From Corbicula japonica (lineage: Eukaryota > Mollusca > Bivalvia > Venerida > Cyrenidae), in NCBI GenBank assembly GCA_038501625.1, contig JAZAYU010000007.1:1467685-1531684 (forward strand): a DNA stretch of 64,000 bases, read 5' to 3'. Positions 1 through 12,479 of the stretch are shown here, piece by piece. A program made the translations under genes and the position numbers. Below the pieces are notes generated by a model. That model ran no database searches. It was not told the origin of the DNA and was given only the letters and a program-made list of their open reading frames with translations. Position 1 is the first letter of the stretch. Each line of letters begins with the position of its first letter.

Positions 1-599
1 TGGGGTCTTCCTCCACCATGGAAAGCTGGTACGTCCACACCATAAAGGGGCGGGAGGGACAGAAAACTGGAAGGTAACAACAAAAACAACAAATCGCATT
101 CGTATAACAACATGGTATTTGAGTGCAAGCTACATCATGGTGATTCGCAATCGGACGTGTTGTTCCTGTGTACCTCACCATTTGTTATTGTATTTCAACA
201 TGATATTCGAACTCCTGTTCTTTATGGCAGCTGTATGCACATTATATATTTTACAAGATCTAATTCAGATAAAAATCGTATTTAATTTAAAAATGCTTAA
301 ACACGATTGCGTTAGTTTCCGATTTTACATATTATGAATATTACATGAGCACCGTTGCATATTACTTCCTTTTTAGGGTTGTTTTCTTTCAAGGAAATGT
401 AAACTGCGTAATCTATTGGCAAGGGGGAGACATTCTTTCTTGAAAAATACTCGTGAATCAACTGTCTAACGAGTAAATGGCAAAGGGAAATGTATGGGTT
501 TGTGGCCTGGTATCTATATAACATATTCACCCGACTTCACCCTTTTACACCCTGATCATTGGATATATAAGTCGCCCGTTAACATTCGGGACTAAGGCA

Positions 600-772
600 G
601 CAACGGAACATTGGCTTATATTCCTCACAGTTACCCATCTATACACCTGGGTAGAGTTAAGCAATAAAGGCTTTATTTCTTGCCCAAGGGAATGAAAGAC
701 TGGACTAGGGAGAGAACCCGGGACCCCTCGATCCCGAGGCGTGCGCTATACCACTAGACCACCACTGCCCTT
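600..772 (-). mobile_element. tRNA-derived SINE
   Basis: On the minus strand 772-710 reads like a tRNA: an A-box TGGTCTAGTGGTATAGCG, an anticodon-like arm ACGCCTCGGGATCGAGG and the B-box region GTCCCGGGTTCTCTCCC. The body contains GGGCAAGAAATAAAGCCTTT and CTCTACCCAGGTGTATAGAT, a layout typical of molluscan tRNA-SINEs (RUDI/V-SINE type, from memory). A functional tRNA is unlikely because the anticodon and T arms do not fold cleanly. Confidence 0.6.
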
Positions 773-1039
773 ACCAGTGCGTTTGCCACTTTCGATCGCG
801 TCATGCAAACGGTGAACATGTAAAGTTCATAACCTTGTTAAAACGGAAACGACCGCGAACGCCTTAAATTAATATATATAAAGAACCTTACACTAGCTGC
901 TGCATTTCTGTTGCAGATACCGATTTACCGTTAGTTAAAAGCAAAGATCATGTGCCTTTCACCGCAGAGCAGATTAGCTTTAAATTTATCACAAAGTTGG
1001 TTTTATTTTAAGTGTAACCAGTATGTGTGTGTAGGAATG

Positions 1040-1125
1040 TGGTTTGATTTTGGGAGCGACGGACTCCTGACCGTAGGTAGCGGGTTCGAATTCGATCAGG
1101 GATAAGTTCATCAATCTGCAGGGGG
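1040..1125 (+). mobile_element. tRNA-like SINE fragment
   Basis: GAGCGACGGACTCCTGACCG and GTAGCGGGTTCGAATTCGAT resemble the anticodon arm and B-box of a tRNA, but no 5' half is visible. Probably a SINE remnant. Confidence 0.4.
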
Positions 1126-2185
1126 CTTCAAAACGAGATTTGTGGTCATCGAGCGTGACTGATACACGTTAAATAGCATGTTACACAATCTATTTAAAAT
1201 TATATGTTTATTCTTAATCTTTCTTTAAATAACTAAACAGTTAATTTTATGGCATATGGTATTTCAATTACCGGTATATAATACCTTTATAAAGATATTT
1301 ACCGTGAAAGTGTTGGATCAGCCTGTTTTCCTACTAATAGTTGTTGACACTATTGCCCGAGATTATTAAACTAAACCTGAAGACCCAGTTTTCGAATCTC
1401 AAACATCTGTTTGGCTGACATGGAGACTAGTGAGATATTTGCAGTTGTACGACTAAAGAATACAGTGTTAATACCAATATTAGCAGGGTCAGATGCAAGA
1501 TTTCCAAAAAAGGGTTTTCGTTTTGAGCAGTTTTAGGGTAGTTATATATATAATTACCAACTTTCTGACCGAAATCGCCATGTTAATTAAATATTGCAGC
1601 CACCAGCAACCCCCCTCTGGATCCGCCTCTGATTAGTATAAGTTATGCTTATGTTCCATAAAAGCATCGTTGTAATTATACAAATATTTATTTTGAATTA
1701 AATCTTTGACTTTATATATAAGTTTATATACAGCACTCCGTGAAAAGTATTGTATTAGCAACAAACTGAATAATATTTGTGATTTTTACAGTTTTATATG
1801 TGGAAAGTTGGTGGTGGGAGTGGGGGGGGGGGGGGGGGTGAAGAAATCGACTCCCACTTATCGCGAGCAAAATGTTGCTAATACAGGACATTCATTAACA
1901 GAAAATATCATCTTTGAAACAACTAGTAACCAAATACAAATATCACTGGATATTTCTTCATTGGCATTTACAAGACCTGTATGATAAAAGAAAACCAGCA
2001 GCACATCACAAAGACAAATGTGCATTAGAATAGAAGAAAGATTTGAGTCTTTCATTATTATTTCGCATTAAAACGAAAAATATGATATTCTAAGTCACAC
2101 ATTGCACCTACGAGCAACAATAATTGTAAGGAAAGAAAAACGATTAATTTACAGCTGACAATTAAAATGCTAGTTTTTGAACCAC
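1126..2185. other. Intergenic, nothing supported
   Basis: AT-rich. Short frames only, including one through the poly-G tract. No splice-bounded coding signal. Confidence 0.5.
1822..1838 (+). repeat. Poly-G tract (17)
   Basis: Homopolymer G run after GGTGGTGGGAGT. Length is prone to sequencing error. Confidence 0.95.
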
Positions 2186-2297
2186 GGACTAAGATCTTAA
2201 AACTGAGATTGGAGACCAGTCTCAAATCTTTAGAATATGATGCTTGAGATCTGAGACTGGTCTCCTGGTTGAGTTTCATGATTTTGGGCCCGGGCCT
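2186..2297. mobile_element. Foldback MITE family F1, diverged copy
   Basis: Shows AGATCTTAAAACTGAGATTG, CCAGTCTCAAATCT and their inverse. The centre is altered. Confidence 0.65.
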
Positions 2298-3949
2298 TGT
2301 AATTTGTTAAAACAATTTTGTACAAATAAAAATATGCAACTTTTTACCATGAAAATAAACAACAAACCGCGCTTGTTTTACTCACCTAAAATTATATAAA
2401 ATCCATTTTAATTTTAATCACATGTCTTTACAATTTAGAATAAAAACGAAGAAGCTGTCATGATGTTTCATACTTTTGGTAAAAGACAAAGAATTAACAT
2501 TTCTCCAGAATTTAAGAGAAAAAAAAACACACACTGTTAATACCGATTTCATCTAAATATAAGAAAATGTTTTATAAACAAGAAGTCCGAAAGTCAATAT
2601 CAAATCGGTTGGTTATACATTAAATCACGATTAAGATTAACGCATTTTAGAGAATTAAGTTTTATCCTTTTTCTTTTCTGGCAATCCTATAATAGGACAA
2701 ATAATTTTCTATCGTTTACAATAGATCAAATATAAATGTCGAATAATTTTCTTTCATCTCAAAAATGTGTTTTCGGACAAAGAATACATATGATTTGGTT
2801 CTTCAAATTATAATTCCAGTATCTAATAGGAACCGTCAAACCCTTATAATTAAAATTGATGTTTTTATGTGTACACAATGTGTTTCTTTTGAAACTTTGT
2901 GTCACATTGATATTTCTTCTTTTAATTAATAATTAATTTAATAATAAAAAATAAATGACAGAGAAGCAAAACTTACAACATTTTATTTCAGTTCCTATGT
3001 GTTGTGTTAATGGAAACGTTTGATGCCAAAATCAACTATCCCCGTTTTAATGATGTACAATGATAGATGGTTCTGGCTCAAACCAGGAGAAATGACCTCA
3101 TTCCTTTCATGAGACGATCTTCCGTTTTCAAGGATGTTTGCGTAAATGTTATCATTTTATCTAATGTTGAATAAATGACAAGCATTGACTTAGATTAAAA
3201 TTTCGTCCTTGTGTGTTTTGATTTCTCTTCAATGCATACCTTTTATTTTGTATTTCTTTGGCCCTTGACTTGTAGGGTTTAGAACTAGCTTTTAGAATTT
3301 TATTAAATATATTGTAAGACCGTTTGTTTTCGAGACAATTTATTTTCAAACGACAAATGTTTGATCTAGTTTTCATCAAGTTTTCTGTGATAACGGGAGT
3401 CAATATAATGCACTCGCAGCAATCATTAACCAATAGAAAAGCTATTCTTTCGGCAACCACAACATCTCCGTCCACCCCAGAATAAAAAAAAATGCAGCAG
3501 TCGCGTCCGTGTAGGTGTTAGAATAACTCAGAGCTACTTTACAGTCGTCAGTTAATTAAAAATAAAAGAGTAAAATTATTTCGTTAAAGGTTATGTTTAA
3601 ACATTTTCAGCAGAATCATTCTACTTTTTCCCATAAAACTCCTCATAAAACTTCAGACCGGCAATGGATAGTCGACCAGAATGAATTCTACCCGAGCACA
3701 TGACTGGTGTCACCATCTACCCCAACATCCGGTCTATGCCGATACAGCTCCAACTGCACCGGGTGTGGTTATTATCACCGCACTAAGTGTAGTAATCGCA
3801 AATCACTGGACGTCAAATTGGTAATAAGTCTTATCCGGGAACCAGAAACAGTGCCCAAAACCGCGAGCACCGAAGTCCAACCTGCACAACCACATTCCAA
3901 GATTTTACTCCAATAATCCAATACCCAGCGCTGTATGTGAGTGCCACCT
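2298..3949. other. Intergenic, nothing firm
   Basis: AT-rich to 3660. At 3660-3930 composition becomes more GC-rich and codon-like in two frames, but without splice sites or a family match. Confidence 0.4.
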
Positions 3950-4100
3950 GGGCTGAAGGTTATAAGGCTGAGATTGGAAACCAGTCTCAAATCTCAAGTA
4001 TCTGATTGGCTGAAATGGCGACTGGTCGCCATTTCAGCCAATCAGATGCTTGAGATTTGAGACTGGTTTCCATGCTCAGTTTTATGATCTTGGGCACTGT
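3950..4100. mobile_element. Foldback MITE F1, full copy
   Basis: About 150 bp, almost entirely one inverted repeat: GGCTGAAGGTTATAAGGCTG to GATTGGCTGAAATGGCGACT, then the mirror image ending TTGGGCACTG. It is the reference copy for the family. Confidence 0.9.
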
Positions 4101-4416
4101 ACTTGGGAAAGCCGGTACCAGGGTGTGTTAACACTTATTTACTGTGATGTCGTCCACAGCAAAAACAAATTTTACAAAAATAATTTGATTGTAAAATCCA
4201 ATGATGCAGTAGAACAAGATAAAAAGATAAACAAATAAAATGGGCATGACAAAGCTGACATTAATATAAAATAAAAAAAATATAGTATAACCGTTTAAAT
4301 ATAGAGATAAATAGAAAATCACGACCAAGTTTAAATTGTTGTTGTTAAAAACATCGTGAATGACAGAGAAAGACTTTAACATAATTATTTGATGCTAGTA
4401 CATTTAAATGTTCTTA

Positions 4417-4794
4417 AGCCTAGTTCACACTCTCCCGGTGTGTGCCGGTAAATTGTAGACGGTGGACCGGGATGAACCGGTAAAATTCGTGAAGCCTAGT
4501 TCACATTATCCCGGTATACAACCCCGGTGCGTTACGTTTCGGACACCGGTGCCAACAGGGACCACAACCGGAAGAGCGACAGTGATGTCCCGGATCTCCC
4601 CGGAATGAGCCGGCATTGGTTTCGCTACCCGGTAAGTAGCGAAATAAAATAATATTAATTAATTAATTTAATACAATTACAATTTTCAACACCACCGGGT
4701 CCGCTCCCCGGTGATCGCCGGTTCAACACGGATTATGCTGATGCAATGCTGTTCTTCCCGGCGTCGCACTGGGGCTGTATACCGGGACTAGGCT
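4417..4794. mobile_element. PIF/Harbinger-type MITE, CCGG-rich
   Basis: 378 bp flanked by TTA on both sides (4414-4416 and 4795-4797). Ends are AGCCTAGTTC and the inverted GACTAGGCT. A second left end (AAGCCTAGTTCACATTATCC) recurs internally at 4493, so the left arm is partly duplicated. The element is unusually rich in CCGG and CCGGT. A 3-bp TTA target duplication is characteristic of PIF/Harbinger elements. No ORF. Confidence 0.7.
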
Positions 4795-4929
4795 TTAAAG
4801 CAACATTTCTGTTGCTAAAGTTCTACCTTTGGATTGGTTAGTTTGTAGAGTAATGCCCATTTTCAGCCAATGTTCTGCTCAAGATTAGTCCTTAGATGAA
4901 TGTGTGGCGTTGAATGTTTAACCCTTTAC

Positions 4930-5100
4930 ACCAAATATACGGGCTTTATCGCAACCATTTTTGATCTAGATCTATATTAACCGGCACATCCGTGCTTTCT
5001 GATCTGGATCTACCCTGGTCGCCTCTAGGTCAGAAATAGCCCAATGAATTTAAAAGCGAACAGTTTAGATCAGATGGCAGATCCATAGGTAACAGCCATA
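4930..5100. repeat. Dispersed repeat family F2 (GATCCAGATCAGCC), diverged
   Basis: TTGATCTAGATCTATATTAA, CCGGCACATCCGTGC, TCTGATCTGGATCTACC and AGCGAACAGTTTAGATCAG match the family seen in LYAR introns. Confidence 0.5.
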
Positions 5101-5389
5101 TTCCATGGAGTCAAGGGTCATCCGAATCTGCTACACACTACTACATATACGATTCATATATTTTTACAGTTTTACAACTACGAAGAAAAGTAGAACACAC
5201 ATTTATGCTAGAGTCTATACTCTAACCATTCCTAAAAGAATCTCTAGTAAACTGAGGAATATAATGAACCAACATCTGCAAATTGCTTTATCAACCAGCA
5301 GGCACTAATGGGAGATGATTTGTCAGTAAACATGTTATCCTTTCCTTGATCAGCTTGTTGATTCCATCTTTCCATCGATATCGAGGGAT

Positions 5390-5449
5390 GAGTGCAAAAC
5401 AGTTGTAACTGTTAATGAAGAAGTCAGCAGTTTCAACTGTTTTGCACTC
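5390..5449. other. 60-nt hairpin with 16-bp perfect stem
   Basis: GAGTGCAAAACAGTTG (5390-5405) pairs with CAACTGTTTTGCACTC (5434-5449). Inner TAACTG and CAGTTT extend the stem to about 22 bp with one mismatch and a loop of about 16 nt. Outer ATATCG and CGATAT may add pairs. The size is right for a microRNA precursor but equally for a tiny foldback repeat. Confidence 0.55.
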
Positions 5450-5801
5450 AAACCCACGATATGTATTTTATAAATTATTGAAAAGTATTCCATTAAGAAA
5501 TGTATCTAGAAATCTCAAGTTTACGTTGGAAGGGACAAACAGAAAACATATATTCATGTATTGAATAAAAGATCTATGGTATTCGACCGCGATTTGAAGC
5601 TTTCGTTATATGATACTTCAAAATTATAAATAGCCTTGTATTTTGATATATTGACCGATTTCAAGAATTTGATAAGATATATAACTATATTTACTACATT
5701 CACTTAAGAGATTTTGAAGTGTCACAATACCCCTTCTCGAGTATGCTATACATCAAATAAGTACTTGAGCTACTGTCATTAAAGTAGTTCGGTTTTCCAT
5801 T

Positions 5802-5843
5802 ATTCGGCGCTCATCGCCCACCATACTAAATGAGGCGCCGAAT
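5802..5843. other. Short inverted repeat
   Basis: ATTCGGCGC-TCAT pairs with ATGAGGCGCCGAAT with one bulge and a loop of about 15 nt. GC-rich in AT-rich surroundings. Function unknown. Confidence 0.6.
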
Positions 5844-5849
5844 TAGCAT

Positions 5850-6816
5850 TTATTGACTTATTATAAATTAGTTTCTTATATAAAAGAAGCGCTATTGAAA
5901 AAATCAATCACCAAAATATTTCCCCACGGTAGAAGAGTCTATGAAAGATGGTACCCCATTTTGATTTTCAATCTTAGAACTTAAATCACAGGAAAGTATC
6001 AGACATCACGGTAAAACTTATTTTATAAGTGTTGACAAACACCTAACTCTGTAATTCATCCCAGTTTAGATCTTAACGTGACATTTTCTTTTAATACATT
6101 TTTTTCACGAACGATTTCGCCAACAGGTGACAATATGAAGTAAAAATAAAACTCTATAAACTGTCAATGTACGAATGAATTAACAATAACGGATTCATTT
6201 CGTCAAAATGTCAAGATATTTAACAAAAAAATACAGGATTTGTTGTAGAAATTATTAAAACAGTTTACCGCGATCTGAGGACAATGCAATGTAGATGTCC
6301 TTCTTTTCAACAAGAAACATCATTATTTATAGTCTTCTCAGACGCCAGTATACTACGAAAACTTTATAAAGATACTACAATAAAACACGTGTCTTAAATT
6401 GCCAAACATGACATGAACTTAATCCACCATAATACTACGTAATTTTCTAATTCAAAATGCAGCTCTCATTCTCTTGGCGATTCTTTCTTTCAAGAGCGTT
6501 ATTACGTCAGGACAGTTTGAGTGCCAGCCAAGTCCATTTTCATATAAAAAAAATGACAGTCGGTACACACAAACGACCAAGACCGATCCTCAGTCTGCTT
6601 CATGAGTTGGTACCAGCAAGTCTGTCGAAGTGTTAGTTTAGATGTGCAGTAATGAATCTTGATTACGATGGCAGAAATGAAAGGGAAAATATTTATCTGC
6701 TTCAGTACGTTCACACAAAGTTTTTGGTTTCATAATAGAAGGGACCTAGAAGAAATACATGTAAATTGTTTGACTCACAGAGTGCTTCAGTCTGACCCAA
6801 ATGCACCTTGGGACCA
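5850..6816. other. Intergenic, nothing supported
   Basis: AT-rich. No conserved frame, RNA gene or repeat recognised. Confidence 0.5.
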
Positions 6817-6965
6817 GGGCCCAAGATCATAAAACTAAGTTTTGAGATCAGTCTCAAATCTCAAGGATCTGATTGGCTGAAATGGCGACTGGTCGCCATT
6901 TCAGCCAATCAGATGCTTGAGATTTGAGACTGATCTCCAAATTTAGTTTTTTGATCTTTGGCACA
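6817..6965. mobile_element. Foldback MITE F1, full copy
   Basis: Same palindromic core (GATTGGCTGAAATGGCGACT and its inverse). The outer ends are diverged. Confidence 0.88.
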
Positions 6966-7046
6966 GAGGTCTCATGAACAAGCCTGTACACCCTAAAAAC
7001 ATTTTTTTACTGAATCAGTCGAATTTCTTTTGTTTGAATGTTGATC

Positions 7047-7113
7047 TGGGCTGAAGGTTATAAAGCTGAGATTGGAAACCAGTCTCCATGCTCAGTTTAT
7101 AACCTTGGGCACA
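7047..7113. mobile_element. Foldback MITE F1, core-deleted copy
   Basis: Both outer ends are present (GGGCTGAAGGTTATAAAGCT and TTATAACCTTGGGCAC), but the whole palindromic centre is missing. The deletion junction lies at CCAGTCTCCATGC. Confidence 0.8.
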
Positions 7114-9559
7114 GTCCGCTCTTTGTTAATATAGGTATTGGAAAATAATGTCTTCCAGAAACAGCGAGCTGGTCGGACTAGTCCATCCATTGTTTATACA
7201 GGTATTTTGCAAAACAATGTCTTCAACGGACAGCGAGTTGTCACGGTAGATTCTGACCAGGCTGCTGAAAGCGCAAGCTGATTTGGGACATTCACTGGTC
7301 ACAATTGGACATAAGTATAGAGTAAAAGCATACCCGTTAACAAAATGGAAAGATCCTGATAGGAGATAAATATTGTTAATTTGAATATAAAAACTTACTT
7401 TGAGTAGCCATGGTTCCTGTTTTAGTGAATTTGAGTTGAATATAGAAACGTCAATTCTTATTTCAAAATTTTCCGTCACTGTTTCCTGCATAATCACATG
7501 AGAACCATTGGAAAGAGTCATAATCCAAAAGTAAACATAGTAAATACGATATTATGATCAAACATAATGTTTAAGTTAATCATAAACCATAATAGGATTA
7601 TTAACTGAGAGTTTACTTTTTTACATTTTGTTAAGTGAAAAAAATCCGCCGTTTTAACCCTATTGATTGCACATGTGTCAGAATTTTTCAATCAAACACC
7701 TGATAAATTCCAGAGTTTTTATCAACGATCGATCATTTGTATCCGAGCTATAGTTTCAAGTACTATTTGATCTTTTTTATTGTTCAGCCGCAAAATCAAT
7801 ACAAATGACTTGCCGCAGTTTATCGACATTATTCAAAGAAAGAAGCACTTAAATTTGGCCTTAGATTATTTATATGATCCTATCCAAACAGAAGGCTTTT
7901 ATCAAATGATCTAATGAAGTAGGGTGATTAAGTTTGGGTATTAATTACTTTATAAAGTTACTGTTTAAAAAAAACAACAACATATTATTAAATAAAAATT
8001 ATTTAAAATAAATTTATCAATATCAAGAAACGAAACTGAAAAAAGTGTTAGCTCATCTGAAATATTGAAAAAGATCTTTATTCTTTATATGATTAATGTT
8101 TTCAATAAAGGGAGATAATTTTAAAAGGTTGTTTTTATTAAGTTTAACTGACAATTTGAACACCAAATTTAAACATTAAAACTACTCCCAAAGCAGACAA
8201 TGAATTTTGCAAAGAAAATAACGAAAAAAAAACAACAATAAACGACGGGTAGTTTTATAACTTTATATGACTTTGAAACAACTATGATCACAAAAAAAAT
8301 GTCATCTCCATTTTGCGTACCATGGGTCGCAAGGTACTCCGTGAGTAGTTCATATTCGGCTTTGTCATTTTCTGCACTGTGCTAATCAAAAACTTGGACG
8401 GAAGAATACCATTTTTATCGAATCTCGAGCTGGCTTTTTGGTAAAAAATGAGAGACTGATAATAATATACATTTTTATTATCGATAAGAAATTATTTTGT
8501 GTATTTATTGTTTATTAGAAGGCGTTTGTTTGTTACGTAATAAGAAAAACTAACAGGTATAATCTATGGAATTTTTAAGTAAGCTCGAAAATGTCAACGA
8601 GACAAAAATGACAACTTTAATTTTAGTATTTACTGATTATAAGAAGGCGTTCGGTTGTTATATGATAAGAAACATTAACGGGTACAATAAGCTGGAAAAT
8701 GCTTACGGAAAATCTAAGTTACATAAGCAGGTGTTAAGACATGAGCAATATGTACTGTTTTACCCTGAATGGACCGTCTAGAAACCTCCTGAAGGTAATC
8801 AAAGTGCATTGAAGCAAAATCCCTTCCGTATTCTCCATTTTATAGTAAAGATTTAGGGGAAAAATTAATAAGGGTCACGAAGATAGTTATCCCTTTACGC
8901 CATGTGATATGGCTCATATCCCATGTTGAACAATGTACAGTACAGATCAGCCGACACATAAAAGTTTCTAGACAGTACTGAAAAAATGTTCGTGTTTCAA
9001 GAATCAAGGGGGTGTAAGTTATATGTGTTTCTCATATCTGATATCTTGCTTCCGAAAGACAGTGAACATGTCCTCATTGCGATACTATTATAAACACTGT
9101 TCAGAGCATCTTCTCGTCTATCATAGTACTGGTTAATTAAATAAATCTATTTAGAAAATATATCAACACATGCAAGATTCTAGTTTTTATTTTGATGAAC
9201 GGCATTTAGTAAAATCCATTATAATATGTTACATTTCCATACTCACTAGTAACATATTAGATACAATACTTCATGATTGTGTATTTATGAGATCATATAG
9301 TAATTACCAGACGGCTAATTAACTAATTAAATCAAGATTTTGCCAATTATTAAGGTAAAAAAAGAACGTATAATATGAATAATGCAATTGTATCAGGGAA
9401 TAGATTATAAATTACAAAATTTAAAAATGTATCGCAGACGTTTAGAATTTTTACTCAAGGTGAAGCATCAGAATTTCACATTTGCCTCAGGTTTTTATCT
9501 GATTATGAGTAGGCCTAATACTAAATTACAACTTATCAATTCAAACTCAAACTTTTTCT
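7114..9559. other. Intergenic, nothing supported
   Basis: A 131-codon minus frame (7126-7521) has no domain, promoter or splice context. A weak F2-like GTACAGATCAGCCGACACAT occurs at about 8938. Confidence 0.45.
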
Positions 9560-9700
9560 AAGGTTATAAATCTAAGAATGGTGATCCATCTCAGTTCTCA
9601 ACAATCTGATTGGTGGATATTAAAAACACACTCAGAACTGACCAATGGGAAGCTTTAAATCTGATTCTAGTTTCCATTATCAATATTATGATCTTGGGGG
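9560..9700. mobile_element. Foldback MITE F1, degenerate copy
   Basis: Recognisable by AAGGTTATAAATCTAAGAAT, CAATCTGATTGG and TTATGATCTTGGGG. The arms are heavily mutated. Confidence 0.45.
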
Positions 9701-9701
9701 C

Positions 9702-9715
9702 GGGGGGGGGGGGGG
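9702..9715 (+). repeat. Poly-G tract (14)
   Basis: G run at the edge of a degenerate foldback MITE. A poly-C tract lies at about 9859. Confidence 0.95.
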
Positions 9716-10580
9716 TGGCTGTTATTAGTTATCAATTCAAGCATTCTTATTTTGTAATAAATTATAAATCACACATGTTCATTGTATTAATAATAAATAT
9801 ACAAACACAGTATTACTTTAATTTATTTTACCCTCCTTATAACTTTAAATTAATTTACCCCCCCCCCCTCTTATATAACACGGAAATTTCATAACAAATA
9901 ATGCAATAATTTTTGCTTTAAATATAACTCATCTTTGAGGGTCGTCTTCAGCCGTAATTGCACGATTATCGATAAAAAAATATTCAATCCTTTCTAACGG
10001 AAAATAAATAGTTCAAACTAAACTTTGCACAAATAATTGTTATTGATGTATCTTTATTTTACATTCGTTAAAAAAGTTTGAACAGTAAAGAAAATTAGCT
10101 AGAATTTAAAATTCAGTAAAATTCAATTTACATACGAGCACAGAAACTAAACTACAAACATAATTTTAAATACCCGCGTGAGTGCTGTGATTATTTGTTT
10201 ACAATCAGTTTTGCTTTCCCACTTGTCTAAGTGAAAAGGTTTGTAATTGTGAATGCGGCTACGCGTACAACCATTTTTTTAGCAGCCAAACATATTTCTG
10301 TTATTTTCTTTTCTCTTACGTCAAGATTCCTTACAGCTGAATTATATCCGTTTTAGATTACTCAATTGATAAATATTAAGTTTAAATAAATGTCGACTTC
10401 GCGACCTTCTTCATTTCCAAGAAGTCCCATAACTCATCAAAAATATTTTTACAGGTATAATCTCTTTTCTCTTACCGTTTTCATTCATGTTTTGTTATAA
10501 AATTTGTCATATATATTTAAAGTTATTCAAGTGATTAATATGGCACTTGAAATAAAAAATCGACATCATGACATACTTCT

Positions 10581-10730
10581 GGGCTGAAGGTTATAAATCT
10601 GAGATTGGAAACCAGTCTCAAATCTCACGCATCTGATTGGCTGAAATGGCGACTGGTCGCCATTTCAGCCAATCAGATGCTTGAGAATTGAGACTGGTTT
10701 TCATGCTCAGTTTTAAAACCTTTGGCACAG
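10581..10730. mobile_element. Foldback MITE F1, full copy
   Basis: Both arms are near-perfect. It ends TTTGGCACAG about 100 bp before the Pearl-like element. Confidence 0.9.
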
Positions 10731-10836
10731 GTCCATCAAGTCTCTTAAGTTTTCTAAAATATTTCCACACTTCAGCCTACTTTTGCACTTACACGTTTGC
10801 AAAAGAAAACAAGAAAAAACGTCGCCACGCGCCGAA

Positions 10837-12356
10837 AACCAGGTTTTCATTTAATACTTATACTTTTGTAAAGAAAATATCTGCTATGAAGAAACTGAAC
10901 TTCTATTTTTAGCAACAGTGACCTTGATCTTGATCACAGACTTCAGAGAAGCGTCTTGGTATAAGCTACCAAAGAGTTTTGTGTCAATAGATCACAGCTA
11001 ACCCAAGTAATAAGGAGAAACCTGAATTTCTATTTTTAACAACAGTGACCTTGATCTTTATCACAGACACCTGGGTAGTAATCCCAAGTAGTGTCTTGAT
11101 ATAAGCTACCCACAAACCAAGTTTGGTGTCAATAGGCCAAAGCAAACTCAAGCTATTGAGCAGAAACTGAATTTCTATTTTTAGCAACAGTGACCTTGAG
11201 CTTTATCACAGACACCTGGGTAGCAATCTCAAGCTGCTGCATCTTGATATAAGATACCAACACTAAGTTTTGCGTCAATATACCAAAGCAAACTCAAGTT
11301 ATTGAGGGCAAACTGAATTTCTAATTTTAGCAACAGTGACCTTGACCTTGATCAGAGACACTTGGGTGGCAATCCCAAGCTGCCTTTTGATATCAGCTAC
11401 TCATATACCAAGTTTGGCATCAATAGGTAAAAGCAAACTCAAGATATTGAGGGTAAGCTGAATATCTATTTTTAGCAACAGTGACCTTGACCTTTATCAC
11501 AGACACCTGGGTAGCAATCCAAAGCTGCCTGTTGATATAAACTACCAACAAACCAAGCTAAGCGTCAACAGGCAATTTGACATCAACAGATAACATTCAC
11601 AAAATACTTAACAAAAAATCTAAGTCAAAAAGGGGCATAACTTTAGCAAAACACAGTCAGGGGTAATGAAACTTGACCTGATAATTGGAACTGTGACGTC
11701 AAACAATTATGTTAAGTTTCAAAGCTATACCTTGAATGGTAACTGAGAAAAAGACAACTTTCACAAAAAACTTAATAAAATTTTAAGGTAAAAAGGGGCA
11801 TAACTTTGTCAAAATAAAGTCAGGGATTATGAAACTTGTCCTGATAATTAGTATTGAGATGTCAGGCAACTATGTTAAGTTTCAAAGTTGTATCTTAAAC
11901 CGTTAGTGAGAAAAATACAACTTTCACAAAAAACTTAACACAATTTCTAAGTGAAAAAGGGGCATAACTTTGTCAAAATATAGTCAGGGATTATAAACTT
12001 GTCCAGATCATTGGTATTGTGATGTCTGATAACTATGTTAAGTTTCAAAGTTGTATCTTAAACGGTTACTGAGAAAAACACAACTTTCACAAAAAAATTA
12101 ACAAAATTTCTAAGTGAAAAAGGGGCATAACTTTGTCAAAATAAGGTCAGGGATTATGAAACTTGTCCTGATAATTGGTATTAAGATGTCAGACAACTAT
12201 GTTAAGTTTCAAAGTTGTTTCTTAAACGGTTACTGAGAAAAACGCAACTTTCACAAAAAACTTAACAAAATGTTGACGCCCGCCCGCCCGCCCGCCAGCC
12301 CGCCCAACGACATACCCCAATCTAATAACCAGGATTTTTCTAAAGAAAACCTGGTT
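10837..12356. mobile_element. Pearl/Helentron-like non-autonomous element with two tandem arrays
   Basis: Inverted termini AACCAGGTTTTC (10837-10848 and, inverted, 12345-12356). The right end also forms a hairpin (AACCAGG/CCTGGTT). Inside are two arrays. At 10903-11575 five units of 127-146 bp start CTATTTTTAGCAACAGTGAC. At 11591-12268 four units of about 164 bp contain AAAGGGGCATAACTTTGTCA. A GCCC-type microsatellite (12271-12306) follows. Core repeats of about 160 bp plus a microsatellite plus a terminal hairpin is the layout described for bivalve Pearl elements, now placed with Helentrons. No protein coding. Confidence 0.6.
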
Positions 12357-12479
12357 AATAAAACCTTTATCACTTGCAACGAATATCATGGAATAAAGTG
12401 CTTTCTAAAGATAGTTCATTTAATAAATTTACTGTTTTTTGCTTTTCTATCATATCGAACATCAAGAAAGATGACATTA

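Noticed and set aside
710..772. Functional tRNA gene on the minus strand
   Set aside because: A- and B-box-like words are present but the T arm and acceptor do not pair, and a SINE body follows.
3707..3916. 69-codon plus-strand frame with Cys-rich start
   Set aside because: Overlapping open frames are similarly plausible, no splice sites bound it, and no family is recognised.
7126..7521. 131-codon minus-strand frame
   Set aside because: No domain, signal or splice context, and no convincing codon bias.
11000..12300. CRISPR-like array
   Set aside because: Repeats are 127-164 bp with no short unique spacers, in a eukaryotic transposon.
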